A DNA stretch of 64,000 bases. Source: Bursaphelenchus xylophilus. Lineage: Eukaryota; Nematoda; Chromadorea; Rhabditida; Aphelenchoididae. The notes under the pieces were generated by a model. That model made no database searches and was not told the origin of the DNA. It worked only from the letters and a program-made list of their open reading frames with translations. Below are positions 39,372 through 50,740 of the stretch, one piece after another. Position 1 is the first letter of the stretch. The number at the start of each line of letters is the position of its first letter. Made by a program: the position numbers and the translations under genes. The stretch covers positions 7,440,001 through 7,504,000 of the forward strand of contig CAJFCV020000004.1 in NCBI GenBank assembly GCA_904066235.2, written 5' to 3'.

Positions 39372-41048
39372 ATGCGATCGCTATTTCCTGTGTTCGTCGT
39401 GATTGGCCTTGCATTGAGTTATGGCAAACCACTTAATGGAACGACCTTGAAATTGATCAAGATTCCGTTAAGACGGACTCAGAATGAAATCACTCCAGTT
39501 GAACGGCGTAAGTGAATTTTGACAACTTACGAAGTCACCCTTCCGTTTTATGCAACCTAAAGTCAATGTCATTTCCAGCAAATGAATCGTTACTGGAAAT
39601 GGAACGACTAGATAGGATAGACTCTGCCGGAATTTTCGAAATAAGACTGCAGGATGACAAGAAATGGCAGAGATTCCGAGACTACAAGAATGTCGAGTAC
39701 GTTGGGAGTGTTTCTATTGGAAATCCTCCGCAAGAGTTTAGCGTGGTCTTGGACACGGGCTCAGCGGACTTCTGGGTACCCAGTGTAGACTGCTATGTTC
39801 GATGCCATGAATTTTGCCGAGTTGGTAAGGAAGAGAAATCAAAATATTCTCTTCTTGGACTCTATTAATCAACCCCGTTGATTCTAGAGGCTTTCGGCAA
39901 GTACTTCTGCGCCTCTCCGTGCAGAGTAAATGCAAATGAAACCATGCCTGCAACGGCATTTACTTGTTCGAACAAAGCCACCTACAACGAAACACAGTCG
40001 GATACATTTGAGGATGCAAACGGCTACTTTGTAATACAGTATGGAACTGGAAGTGCCCGAGGCAAATTAGGGTTTGATGATGTTTGGCTGGGTGATCCGT
40101 CAACTCCCGATCAGTCCTTACAGATCAAAAAAGTAGGCATGATTCGATGCATCTGATGAGTTTAGGTGAGCTTCGGCAGGGCCAATAGCATGGCCAAGTT
40201 TTTCGAAAACACAGAGCTCGATGGAATTTTGGGCCTTGGATTTCGCTCGTATTCCGTGGCTGATTCTGATCCACCATTTGTTAAAGTAAGTGTACCAGGA
40301 AAAGATGACCATTGCTGTCGTTGAAGGGCCGAATTGTCATCCTTTTTATAGGCCTACAAAGACAAACTGGTCGATCCAATCTTTACAGTGTGGATGAAAA
40401 TGACCGAAACTTTTGGGGCTGATGGTGGCCAAATAACTTATGGAGGGGTGGACGAAGATCATTGTGACAGCACTACACCAGATCGGGTGGATGTAAAATT
40501 ATCACAAGCGGGATATTGGCAATTCAAAATTGAGAAAGTTAAAATCGCTGCGGACGGGGGAAAGCCGTATACACTTGCAAACGTAGAGAGGTTTGATGTA
40601 AGAGATTGATGAAGCTAATATTGTGTTAATCAAATTTAGGCCATCTCAGACACGGGTACGAGTTATGCAATCATCCCTAATCCCCTTTTTGATGAACTGG
40701 CAGCAATTTCTCACAGCACAGTCTATGGCGGCACTATTCGTGTTGACTGTGATGCAAAGTTTGAAATTGTTTTCACCGTTAAGGATGTGAATGGCAAAGG
40801 TTAGTGTTGAAAGCCGTTTTTAATGTGCTGTAAATTTATCTGTAAATCTTTCAGAGCGAGACATTTCAATGACCGAAAAACATCTCGTATTACCAAACAA
40901 GAACAACAAGGAATGTGTCGTTGCGGTCAGCAAACAGAACAAAGATCCGGTGGCCGTTATTGGGACCCCTTTAATGCGAGCGTACTGTAATATCCATGAC
41001 ATGGAAAAGAAAGTTATATCGTTTACCACTATAAAAAACGCTACATAA
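39372..41048 (+). CDS. Secreted pepsin-family aspartic protease
   Basis: Seven exons, 39372-39507, 39579-39824, 39888-40132, 40166-40285, 40352-40597, 40640-40799 and 40855-41048, give 448 residues. A signal peptide (1-18) and a short propeptide precede the pepsin A1 fold. Both catalytic motifs are intact: VVLDTGSADFWVPS in exon 2 and SDTGTSYAII in exon 6. The flap region follows in exon 3 (VIQYGTGSARG). Extra cysteines after the first motif (DCYVRCHEFC ... CASPCR) suggest disulphides beyond those in pepsin. Nematode ASP proteases of this kind act in the gut lumen or lysosome; which one applies here is not decided by sequence. A related but degenerate gene follows directly. Confidence 0.87.
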
Positions 41049-41614
41049 TATGTATCTACGGCTTTTTTGGTATAAACCCGTTCTTTCAACATCATCTTTA
41101 TCGTGTTGTGTCAGCTTAAAACAGTATATTGTGCGCACATGACATCATGTTCATGAGCTGTGTTGTCGAAGAATTTTATTTTTTTTAGCGGTGTTGATAT
41201 TTTTAAGACATCGGTGTAAGAGGTGTAATATTTATATACAATGTTAAGCCACCGCTGCTTTCTGCCTTACTTTATTACTGTGTATTGTAACATCCACAGC
41301 ATCGGAGCTAATAGAATTGTTTGAACTTCTCAAAAGAATTTCAAAAATTTAAGTGGGTTGTATGGCAAGAAAGAAGATTCTGGGGATTTTAAACAGCTCA
41401 AATATGATGGAATTTGATTGGATGATTTCTTTTTGTATTCGAAAAGCGCGCATCCTTTAAATAATGTAATTAAGGAATGTGTTTAACAGATTTATCTAGA
41501 ATTCGTACCTTATGATAAGCCTGTTGTTTCTTTGGATGGAACTCATTAATTGTCTGGTTATCATCTTTCTATTTCCGAACACGTTCAACGCACATTTCTG
41601 GGCTTTTCCAAACG

Positions 41615-43016
41615 ATGATCAGCGTTCGAAATTTAATTTTTCTTTTATTTGTTGAACTTGTCGCGTCCATAAAACACCGTGTGAACCTAAGTAAAGTTGA
41701 ACGGAAGATTTATGGCGCCAGGAACGTCCCGCTAAATCTAGTGCCAGACCATGATTATATTGGTAAGATGGGTCATTTATCAAAATATAAATAGTCATTT
41801 AGGCCGAGTATCGATTGGGGATCCTCCACAATTCTTTCATGTTGCATTTGATATTAATTTGGGGAATGTTTGGGTGCCGGACATTGAATGTGAATGTACC
41901 GCTAGATGTAGTTTGAGTAAGTTAAAATCCGCTAACTTTTGTTATGTAATCTACCGAAAGAGTTTAGAATTTCTTTGCAAATCGCTGTGTAAAGCGCACT
42001 GCTGTGAGAAGAAGAAGATTGGAAGCAATTCGAATCAAAGCATTGCAATTTTGCCAACAAATGCAGCGAGGGATGGCATTCTAATCCCAGTGTGCGATAA
42101 GCGTTCCAAATACAATAAAGAAATTTCCAAAACGTATCTCCAAGGTGAGATAAACGTGATCACATCTAGAACTTCATTATGCAGATGATCGGGAGTGGAA
42201 GATCCGATATGTTGACGGCAAAGCCTCTGGAAAACTAGCTATCGACAGTTTAAGGCTCGGCGACGCGCTTAATTTCTCTCAGACAACGATTGGCCTTGCT
42301 ACTAGCTTTCCCGATGGCTACAAGGACGTTTTATACGATGGTGTCTTTGGTCTGTCAAGGGAATCTGCAATCGAATATGACGGGTTAGAAAGTCCGATTG
42401 GCCAAGCAATCAGGCAAGGGATACTTGACGAGCCGATGATTACTTTATGGCTAGATGGCAGCGGAAAGGTTGGAAATACCGAGCCAACTGGGATGATTAC
42501 TTTTGGCGGTATGGATAGTAATCATTGCGGGTTCATATCTGAATACTTGCCTGCTTTGGGGAATGACTGGAAGATAATGCTAAAGAGGGTTCGGATTGAT
42601 AATGTAATTAGTTCAAGAGATTGGACGGTGAGTAATCGTGAATAAATTAATCCCCATTTCAGGTAGAGCTAGACATGTCTTATCCATATATTGGTGGACC
42701 CAGAAGCGCACTTTATGGACTCGCCGAGACCATTCGAGCTTCATACGATCATTTCCAAGATGTCTATTACATTGATTGCAACGCAGAGTTTAGCCTTATG
42801 CTCACCTTCGAGCAGAAAGAATATCCAGTATCATCCAAGCAACTCATTTACAAGGACAAACGGAACAAGCAAGGAGAATGTGTGCTAGCTTTCCAAAACT
42901 ACTACAATCTTCAAGTGGATTGGCGGATAGGCTCACCATTCCTTCGAGAATACTGTGTTACCCTAAACTTTGATGGAAAAGTTGGGATTTCATTTCCGTA
43001 TCAATTTGGTGGGTAA
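41615..43016 (+). CDS. Aspartic protease-like protein with both catalytic motifs lost
   Basis: Five exons, 41615-41762, 41803-41916, 41968-42144, 42185-42627 and 42663-43016, give 411 residues, with a signal peptide (1-19). The fold is that of its upstream neighbour: RVSIGDPPQFFHV, NVWVPDIECECTARC, and a C-terminal WRIGSPFLREYCVTL. However, the first DTG reads DIN (VAFDINLGNVW) and the second reads DMS (VELDMSYPY). Both aspartates remain but the Thr and Gly that shape the active site do not. All exons are open and splice phases close, so this is a maintained pseudo-protease rather than an obvious pseudogene. It may act as an inhibitor, binder or immune decoy; this is speculation. Confidence 0.8.
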
Positions 43017-43282
43017 GGGAATGCGTACACAAACTTCCTACTGATATGAATTACTGTTTGGAGTTCCCATTATTAAAGTTATAAATTGGCATAATTATTT
43101 ACATGACGGACATTTCGTACATGTATAGTTGAAAAGGAACGGCTGTCTTCTAAATATTTATAAACTTGATTGGTGGTTCAGTTTAAAAATTTTTTTACAA
43201 TAATCCAATTATTTGGTACCTGGATTAGAAGTTGAGTAGATAGGGTATTATATTTGTACATCATCTTTATTTTTTACATCAA

Positions 43283-44846
43283 TTACTTTAATTTCACACC
43301 ATCCAATCGTTCGATCAAGTTGATTATTGGCATCGTTATGTCTTGGGTGATGTTCACTCCCCATACGAAATCCAAGTGGGCGTAATGGTCGAATGTTGTA
43401 TGAGACTGTAAAAAAATTTAGCCATAATGTAGATATATTTATGAATAAAATATGGGAATATTTTTTACCTGAATCACATCTTTCTGGAAAGTTTTAACCA
43501 AATTTTCCATATCAGTTGGATCAGCAAGCCAATCTTGTTTGCTTGAGAAGATGTGCATCTTCAGTCCACTAATCCTTGTAATGTCATAACTTGGCGGACT
43601 TCTCTTAAAACAGAAATTTGATAAGAAAAGTTTCCATTTTTAAATACAATTTTTGATGACCTACCTGATTATAATATTTTACATTCGTATTGATATCTCT
43701 GTAGTCATATCTTTCCATTACCCCTCGGTAAACAGTTTGCAGCCAATGTAAAAAGTTTTGCGTTGAAGTGCCAGCAGAGGAGTGACTAGTGTAAACGGAG
43801 ATTCGAGTGAGATTCAGTTGGTTGGAATTGGGTCCGTCAACCAGTCCAATTAAGGAGTTGCAGATCCAGTTTTGTCCAACTTTGGTGTTACACACGTAAC
43901 GAGAGAATTTCTTCATGACAGCGTTGTTCGGCATGAATTCATGATCCCCGAGGAGTCTCTTGGCCAGCTATAAATGTCAGCTCTTCATAGTTTTTAGCAA
44001 ATCTTACTTTGAAGTTTGGATAGACCGTCCTCGCCATCACTTGAAGAAGGCCTTTGATATGCTTGACTGTGTACACTGGAGCCAGAGCAAAGTGCCTTCT
44101 AATTCTGTTCGCAAATTCAGGATGTACTGACAAATGAGCGAAAAGAATAAGGTTGGCTTGGCTGTGGCCCACATAATAGATTTGCTCTTGGCCGGTGACC
44201 TCTGTGATCTTGTCAAACATGGCTGGCAGGTCTTTGTGAGCATGTTCCGGCCAACTGAAAGCTTATGTCTTATTGATATCCTTTATTTTTTGCTATGGAT
44301 TTGAAAGCATTACCTGAATTGCCAAAATTTGGCATCCTTTACGGACAAACTTGTATGGTTCTTTCCATAGGTATTGCCTCTGACATTCCCAATCCAAACA
44401 TCAAAGCCATTGTCAGCAAACACGAATCCTAAGACAATTGTGATATTTTTTTGTGATCTTACCAGGCGATTGATGAGGAAGATTGAAAACATACGAAGCA
44501 CTTGACTCCAGAAGGCCATGGAGTAAGAGGATGGCGGGTCGGTCCTTCTTTATTGATTTGTCATCTGGAAAACGCGTTGTTGCATTACGGGTGAATAGGA
44601 GTTTTCGACTTACGTTTTCCGTGCGGGATCCTGTGAATCTCGATGATGTAGCCATCCTCAGTTTTGACAAAGTGTTTTTCCACCGGATATCCCCAATATT
44701 CAATTAGTTTATCCTGCAGAACTCATCATTTCATTGGTTCATGGGTAACTCACAGTTGGCAACCCTTCTTCCGGCAGCGCCTCCTTGATTCCGCTACACA
44801 CACATACAGTTACAATGAATGTCAGAGCAGGGAGAAGGCACCGCAT
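43283..44846 (-). CDS. Acid lipase of the LIPL/gastric lipase family, copy A
   Basis: Eight exons, 44846-44754, 44713-44614, 44564-44463, 44428-44314, 44254-44008, 43967-43665, 43603-43469 and 43405-43283, give 405 residues, the usual size for animal acid lipases. There is a signal peptide (1-19), the associated N-terminal region ([18 protein letters not shown]), the oxyanion loop [10 protein letters not shown], and the serine elbow YYVGHSQAN. The acid residue is expected in DWLADPTDM and the catalytic His in [10 protein letters not shown]. All three triad residues are present, but the Gly normally after SQ is Ala. It hydrolyses neutral lipids, probably in gut or lysosome-related organelles. 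A tandem copy lies 1.1 kb upstream on the same strand (45950-47542). Confidence 0.87.
44308..44846 (-). repeat. Near-identical 5' half of lipase copy A (pairs with 47005-47542)
   Basis: Exons 1-4 and their introns match the same region of copy B almost base for base, introns included. From exon 5 onward the two copies differ clearly, including introns of different length and sequence. The contrast within one gene points to local gene conversion or a recent partial duplication. Confidence 0.75.
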
Positions 44847-45949
44847 GATCCGAAAAAATGTCTTGCTAATGCCCTGTTGCACAGAAACTTTATCAAATGG
44901 AGCCACAAATACATTTAATAGCCTTAAATAGTTGTAAAGCAGCGTGGCTAGAAATTGATAAAAGTTTGCGGGGAGCAAAAACGTGAAAATTTTTTATATT
45001 TTTAGCAGGAAATTGATTTGAAAATTGGATGAATTACAATTTGGAAGCTGGAAAGATACGATTGTTTTTCCAGAAAGGAATTTTTTGAGGAAAAAGGTTA
45101 TCTCTGCCAATAAATTGAAGGAGGAGTGGGTGTTTACACGGAACTAGGGCAGTTTGTCACGTACGTACTGTATTCTAGTTATAAAGCAAAGGTCATAGTT
45201 TGCAAACAAAGTAAATAACATGGTGCTGGGATCAATGACATGGTTTCGACTCTTGTATAAAAATGTAGCTTAATTAAAGTCATTTCGAGGTGTGATTACC
45301 CGTTTTTAAAAAATCTTTTTACATTAGGATTTTTTTATTCGAAAACTCCAGCTTGGCCATAAAGTTCTGTGATCTCAACCTGGAGACGAAGATGAAAATA
45401 CCTTTATCCCCTTACCATCAATTTTTGAATTTGGATTATAAATTCTGTTTTGTAGGTCTTTGTCTGGCTTGTGTTTTTATCAGGCTAACCAGCACACACT
45501 TGCAGGAACTTTTTCGACTCCAAAATTAAAGGAAAAATAATAGTCTACATGCATTCCGATTAAATTTTGATCTAAACACATCAATAAATCAACATACCGT
45601 ATGTTGGGGACAGGCCGGCCACTGAAACCGTGATGTAAATTGAAAAACAAATGTACAAAAAGGAAATAAAAGAATCCTGTCCGGAGAAGGGTGCTCATTG
45701 AAAGAACAGACAAGGCCGCGGTTTCAAATGCACGGTGCAATCTCGTGACATAAAGTCACACTTAAATATTTGAAGTTTATGAAGTCTCGACGAGTTTACT
45801 AATCTTAAGGATTAGTTTCTGTTTTTATAACATCTAAGCAGTAAGCCGAAAGTCACTTTTATGCGTTGCATAGGTTTTCTAACACATGCAAAAAGGTCAG
45901 TTTTACATTGCATGTAACATAGATGTCACTTTCAAAATGTTATTAGTCT
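44847..45949. other. Spacer between tandem lipases
   Basis: This holds the promoter of copy A and the 3' flank of copy B. An 86-codon open frame at 45480-45740 has a hydrophobic start but no splice or domain support, so I do not call it. Confidence 0.4.
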
Positions 45950-47542
45950 TCATTTTAATTTCACGCCGTCAAGCCGTTCGATTAGACTGATTATTGGCAT
46001 AGTGATATCTTGCGTAATATTCACTCCCCAAAGAAAATCCAGGTGAGAGTAATCATCGAATATTTTGTGGGACTGAAAATAAAAATTGAATGTGGATGAT
46101 ATGGATATACATATGGATACGATATAGACAGTTTTTTACCTGAATGACTTCTTTCTGGAAAGTGTTAACCAAATTTTCCATATCAGTTGGATCAGCAAGC
46201 CAATCTTGTTTGCTTGAGAAGATGTGCATCTTCAGTCCACTAATCCTTGCAACGTCATAGCTCGGAGGAGTTTCCTGCAAAAGAAAAAAAATCGATTAGC
46301 AAAGCATCAATTCTCATTTTTGAATACACGTTTTGATGGCCTACCTGTTTGTAATATTTGACATTCGTATTGGTATCTCTGTAGTCATATCTTTCCATTA
46401 CTCCTCGGTAAACAGTTTGCATCCAGTGTAGAAAGTTTTGTGTCGAAGTCCCGGCCGAGGAGTGACTAGCGTAAACAGAGATCCGGGTGCGATTCAGTTG
46501 ATTAGAATTGGGCCCAGCAATCAGCCCAATCGCTGAATTGCAAATCAAATTTTGCCCAGCTTTTGTGTTACAAATGTAACGGGCAAATTTCTTCATGAAG
46601 ACGCTGTTGGGCATGAATTCATTATCTCCGAGAAGTCTTTTCGCCAACTGAAAGAGGATGTTTTCAATGCTGTTTTCTAGGAGACTCACCTTAATATTTG
46701 GGTAGAGGATTCTTGCTAGGATTTGAAGAAGACCCTTGATGTGTTTGACTGTGTAAACAGGGGCCAAAGCAAAGTGTCTTCTAATTCTTTTAGCGAATTC
46801 TGGGTATTCCGACAACTGGGCGAAGAGAATGAGATTGGCTTGGCTGTGGGCCACGTAATAGATCTGTTCTTGTCCAGTAATTTCTGTGACTTTGTCAAAC
46901 ATGGCCGGAAGGTCTTTGTGGGCAAGATCTGGCCAACTGAAAAATTCAAAACCCCCATGAATTAATGAAAAAAATTTCTTTGGATAAGCTATGGGCTTGA
47001 GAAGCATTACCTGAATTGCCAAAATTCGGCATCTTTGGCGGACAAACTTGTATGGTTCTTTCCATAGGTATTGCCTCTGACATTCCCAATCCAAACATCA
47101 AAGCCATTGTCAGCAAACACGAATCCTAAGACAATTGTGATATTTTTTTGTGATTTTACCAGGCGATTGATGAGGAAGATTGAAAACGTACGAAGCACTT
47201 GACTCCAGAAGGCCATGGAGTAAGAGGATGGCGGGTCGGTCCTTCTTTATTGATTTGTCATCTGGAAAACGCGTTGTTGCATTATGGGTGAATAGGAGTT
47301 ACCGACTTACGTTTTCCATGCGGGATCCTGTGAATCTCGATGATGTAGCCATCCTCAGTTTTGACAAAGTGTTTTTCCACCGGATATCCCCAATATTCGA
47401 TCAGTTTATCCTGAAGATCTTACATCTCATTGGTTCATAGCTAACTCACAGTTGGCAACCCTTCTTCCGGCAGCGCCTCCTTGATTCCGCTACACACACA
47501 TACAGTTATAATGAATGTCAGAGCAGGGAGAAGCCGCCGCAT
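45950..47542 (-). CDS. Acid lipase of the LIPL/gastric lipase family, copy B
   Basis: Eight exons, 47542-47450, 47410-47311, 47261-47160, 47125-47011, 46936-46690, 46647-46345, 46274-46140 and 46072-45950, give 405 residues, the same as copy A, with identical intron positions. The serine elbow reads YYVAHSQAN, so the first Gly of the classic GxSxG is also Ala. The Asp (DWLADPTDM) and His ([10 protein letters not shown]) regions are intact. AHSQA departs further from consensus than copy A's GHSQA, so activity may be altered. The signal peptide differs from copy A at two residues only. Confidence 0.86.
47005..47542 (-). repeat. Near-identical 5' half of lipase copy B (pairs with 44308-44846)
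   Basis: This is the partner of the repeat in copy A. Only a handful of single-base differences were seen by eye across exons 1-4 and the introns between them. Confidence 0.75.
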
Positions 47543-49055
47543 GATCCGAAAAAATATTTTACTAATGCCTTGTTTCACAGAATCTTTGTCAAATTGAGCC
47601 ACGAATACATTTAACAGCTGTGAATTGATGTAAGACAGAGTTGCTAAGGATTGATTGCGGTTTGAGAATGCAAAAAAGAGATGTTTTATGGTACTCTTAG
47701 AAGAGAATTGAACATACTGTAGACCCGATTGCTACAGTGAGAGCAGTTGACAATTAATTTAGTGGCTGGGATGTGTCTGTTTTTCCGAAAGAACTTCATG
47801 AGAATTTTGGTATCTGGAGGATACTATTATTTCCTGGGGTGAAAATATTACATCTTTTATCTTATATCTATACGGCATAAAAGATCACAGCTGCAATCTA
47901 TTATACGGCTCCACAAAAGTTTTACAGCACGTTCCACGGCGATAAAAGTGAACGCCTTATGAAAAGGTGGTCGTATTACGGAAGCCCAATGATAAATGAT
48001 CTAGGTGCAGGCCTAGAATCTTTTGACAACGATTCCTTTTATTGTGCAAACTGTAGTTTAATTACGTTAAAAAATTTGGGGGTGTGATTACTCAGCCTCT
48101 CTTGTTGGTTCAACTCTATTTTAGAGGAATAATTGATATACAAAGAGATCAAGCTAGCAATGATGGATTGGCTGTGTCGATGTCATCTCTACATGATAAT
48201 GGTATGGATAAGCTACAAAAGATTCTATTTTGTGAACATGGATTTTCAAAATACGAATAGTTTCTATTCCGGTTCTGGATCTCATCAAAGAGCATCGAGA
48301 CACAACCTATAAATCCAAGTTTAAAGATGTACACAACCTCACTATCGAAGAAGTTGCTCATCGGCTAGCTTGACAGTTGGTATAATATGTATTTAGATTG
48401 CAGCTACATATGTACTCTGTTTTGCCGACCTCCCCCCGGAGTTATCTTGGCCTCTTATTCTACTAAATAAATATACCTAAATTTTCAGTGATAAATATAT
48501 GACATGTATTTGTGTTCATTATTCTGTCATGTTATTTTTTCTTTTTAAAGATTGTAATCATCTGGTTGATATTAAATTTATTTTCTGCCTCGGCGAAAGA
48601 CCAGTAGTTGTTTTTGTCTTTCTGCTTTTTGCTGAATTACAGTCCTCCTCCTTTTTTATAAGCCCATTTCCAGCTTTTTGTTGTCCCCAAATTATCCGCC
48701 TACAGAGAGAAAGTGGAAAAAACAGCTCTACAAAGCTGTTTTTTCGCTGTAAATTGTAGGTACAACGTAAAAAAAGACAAAAAAACGTAAATACTAAATC
48801 TCAGATTTGAAATCATTAATTTTCTTGTGTTCTTTGACCAAACGGAGAATCTGTAAGTTATCGATAATAAAATATTGTGCTTGGGAGGGTGCTTTTTCAA
48901 CAAGGCAAGTTGCTTTACACGTTTTTATATGTGCCATCTGAGTGGATTAGCTCTCACTCATGTACTGCACGTGTAACAGTACTCAAACAATGTGAGTGTA
49001 AAAACGAAAATAATTGGCGGTTTACAAATGACAGGTTATGGGAGTAATATAGGCC
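47543..49055. other. Gene-free spacer with a strong hairpin
   Basis: No convincing exon. A perfect 12-bp hairpin stem lies at 48716-48745 (arm GAAAAAACAGCT, loop of 6 bases). Confidence 0.45.
48716..48745. repeat. Perfect 12-bp stem hairpin ending in T-run
   Basis: Positions 48716-48727 (GAAAAAACAGCT) pair exactly with 48734-48745 (AGCTGTTTTTTC) around a 6-base loop. A-rich on one side and T-rich on the other, it resembles a small fold-back element or a transcription-end structure. It is not next to a called gene. Confidence 0.6.
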
Positions 49056-49921
49056 ATGCATTTCTTTGGGGAAGGTTATTACAAAGTGTTGTCCGATTCT
49101 AGAATGAAGAGTTTTCACTGTATTCCGGATGCCTCGCTGAAGAGACAATGGTGTTTCCGCTGCAAAATGTTCCATCGGGCGTCAGAGGCGTTGAAACGAC
49201 GGCACAATTGTCAGTTCAAGAAGAGCCGGTGCTACAAGGCAAGACTTTTAATTTTAAGGATTTGCAAACTTTCCATTCATTCTTATATCTTTCTACAACT
49301 TTGATTCCCTAAAGCCAAGCTTTGTCATTTTTTTAATTTGAGCGTCAGGGCGACTGTAGCTCGCTTAAAACGGCCTTTCCGGGCTGCTCGAACAGAACGG
49401 CGAACACTAAGGCGAAGAAGGATTTCAATTGAGGTTATTTTTGGGGGATTAGAGGTGGATGACTTGGTTGTTAAAGAAGATAATTTTCAGTGTCGACAAG
49501 CCCATGCCAGAACATTGACTCGCCGGGTGGAGTTTTCCTTGAGAAAGAGACCAAGTTTCGTACCAAAGCGAAAGAAAAAACACGTGAAGATTGAGCACAA
49601 TCATAAGGAAACTTTGGACAGTCACTCTGTCCAATCACTCGTAGAAGAAGCCCCATTAAGTCAGCGTATATTCGAAGTGGTTGGTTTCGTGAGCTGTGCA
49701 GAATCCAAAAGCCCCATAAAGGACTTCGTACCTAACGTTACGGATAAAAGATGTCATAAAACTGGTGAGTCCATTTTTTCGCGTTTTGTACTTTTTTCAA
49801 TAATCGTAGTTTTTATAAACTCAAAATTTCAGTCCTCTTCTTTGTTCTTCAACTCCAACTCTTCCTTGTGTTGGCAGACGCTAAAATGATTCAGAGCGGG
49901 TCTAAAAGGAACCAAACGTGA
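49056..49921 (+). CDS. Putative basic protein with a Cys/His zinc-binding-like motif
   Basis: A model with exons 49056-49228, 49343-49764 and 49878-49921 gives 212 residues with consistent phase. The first exon encodes WCFRCKMFHRASEALKRRHNC, a C-x2-C-x13-H-x-C pattern that could bind zinc. The second exon is strongly basic (LRRRRIS, KRKKKHVK), suggesting a nuclear or nucleic-acid-binding protein. The second junction uses a good GTGAGT donor and a GGCAG acceptor. The first junction is weak (GTGCTA donor, TTTGAG acceptor), so exon 1 may belong elsewhere or end differently. I do not recognise the family. A 10-bp hairpin lies 117 bp beyond the stop. Confidence 0.4.
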
Positions 49922-50037
49922 GAAGCCACGACTAAACATTTCACCGGAGCAAAGTTCGACTTTTCCCCGCTCTCGGCACCAATTGTCAACGCGTCAGAGA
50001 ACTTTGCCTTCCATTATACTTATATGTACTCCCAAAG

Positions 50038-50064
50038 CCGGCTGAGTTGATTGTACTCAGCCGG
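50038..50064. repeat. Perfect 10-bp GC-rich hairpin
   Basis: Positions 50038-50047 (CCGGCTGAGT) pair exactly with 50055-50064 (ACTCAGCCGG) around a 7-base loop. It lies just downstream of the putative basic protein gene and could be a 3' UTR structure. It is not a histone stem-loop by sequence. Confidence 0.6.
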
Positions 50065-50598
50065 TTGGACGTTTCGTCTATTGTAATCTTTTTTTTTGAA
50101 GCACAAATAAAAGTTGTAGTTCATGACAGCTTCTTCTTACACAATGAAAAAACATAAATGTTACAAAGAAAGCCCTGAAATCTGCAGAGATAGAGCAAAG
50201 GTCGAAAAAGTTTGGACACACCAAACAAATATCCCATGAGGGATTCCAAAGGAAGTCTACCTTCAACACTTCTCCGGGTTCAAGTTTTCGAAACAGGGAC
50301 ATTTACTGAGATGTTGGCAAGAAATTAAGATCTTTTGAAGCTAAATAAACTAAATTATGTATAACATAAAAAATGAACAAAATGATTATTAGTGTATTAT
50401 ATCCAATACATTTCTCCAAAATGTATAAATTTCGAGAACAGTGTATTTAATAAACGGAGCTTTTTAAGTAGACACAGTGATGTGTGAGGTATTTATTCGT
50501 GTCAAATGTAAGAAAATAAATGAAAATGAAAAAATTGTTGTTAGTTACAACGACAGAAAGACGACATCTGGTAGTGGTCAAACCGTATTTCACAAAAC

Positions 50599-50740
50599 TT
50601 ATTGACGCCGGTTCTGCTGTCTGAATGCACGACGGGCCTGCTCTGTGGCATACATCATAAATTCCACTGCTCCGTGGACCCAATAGAGATGGTTGTAGCA
50701 GTGTAACTCCAGCGGATACACAGCGGGGCATAGATGACAG
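50599..50740 (-). CDS. Possible terminal exon with one C2H2 zinc finger
   Basis: After a TCTTTCAG acceptor at 50741, the frame encodes a C-x2-C-x12-H-x4-H finger (CHLCP ... NHLYWVH), then a short basic tail ending NRRQ and a stop. AATAAA on the minus strand follows near 50487. I could not find the upstream exon, so this may be the last exon of an unseen gene or a decayed fragment. Confidence 0.28.

Noticed and set aside
45480..45740. An 86-codon frame with hydrophobic start between the lipases
   Set aside because: No splice partner, no domain, and no similarity to the flanking lipases.
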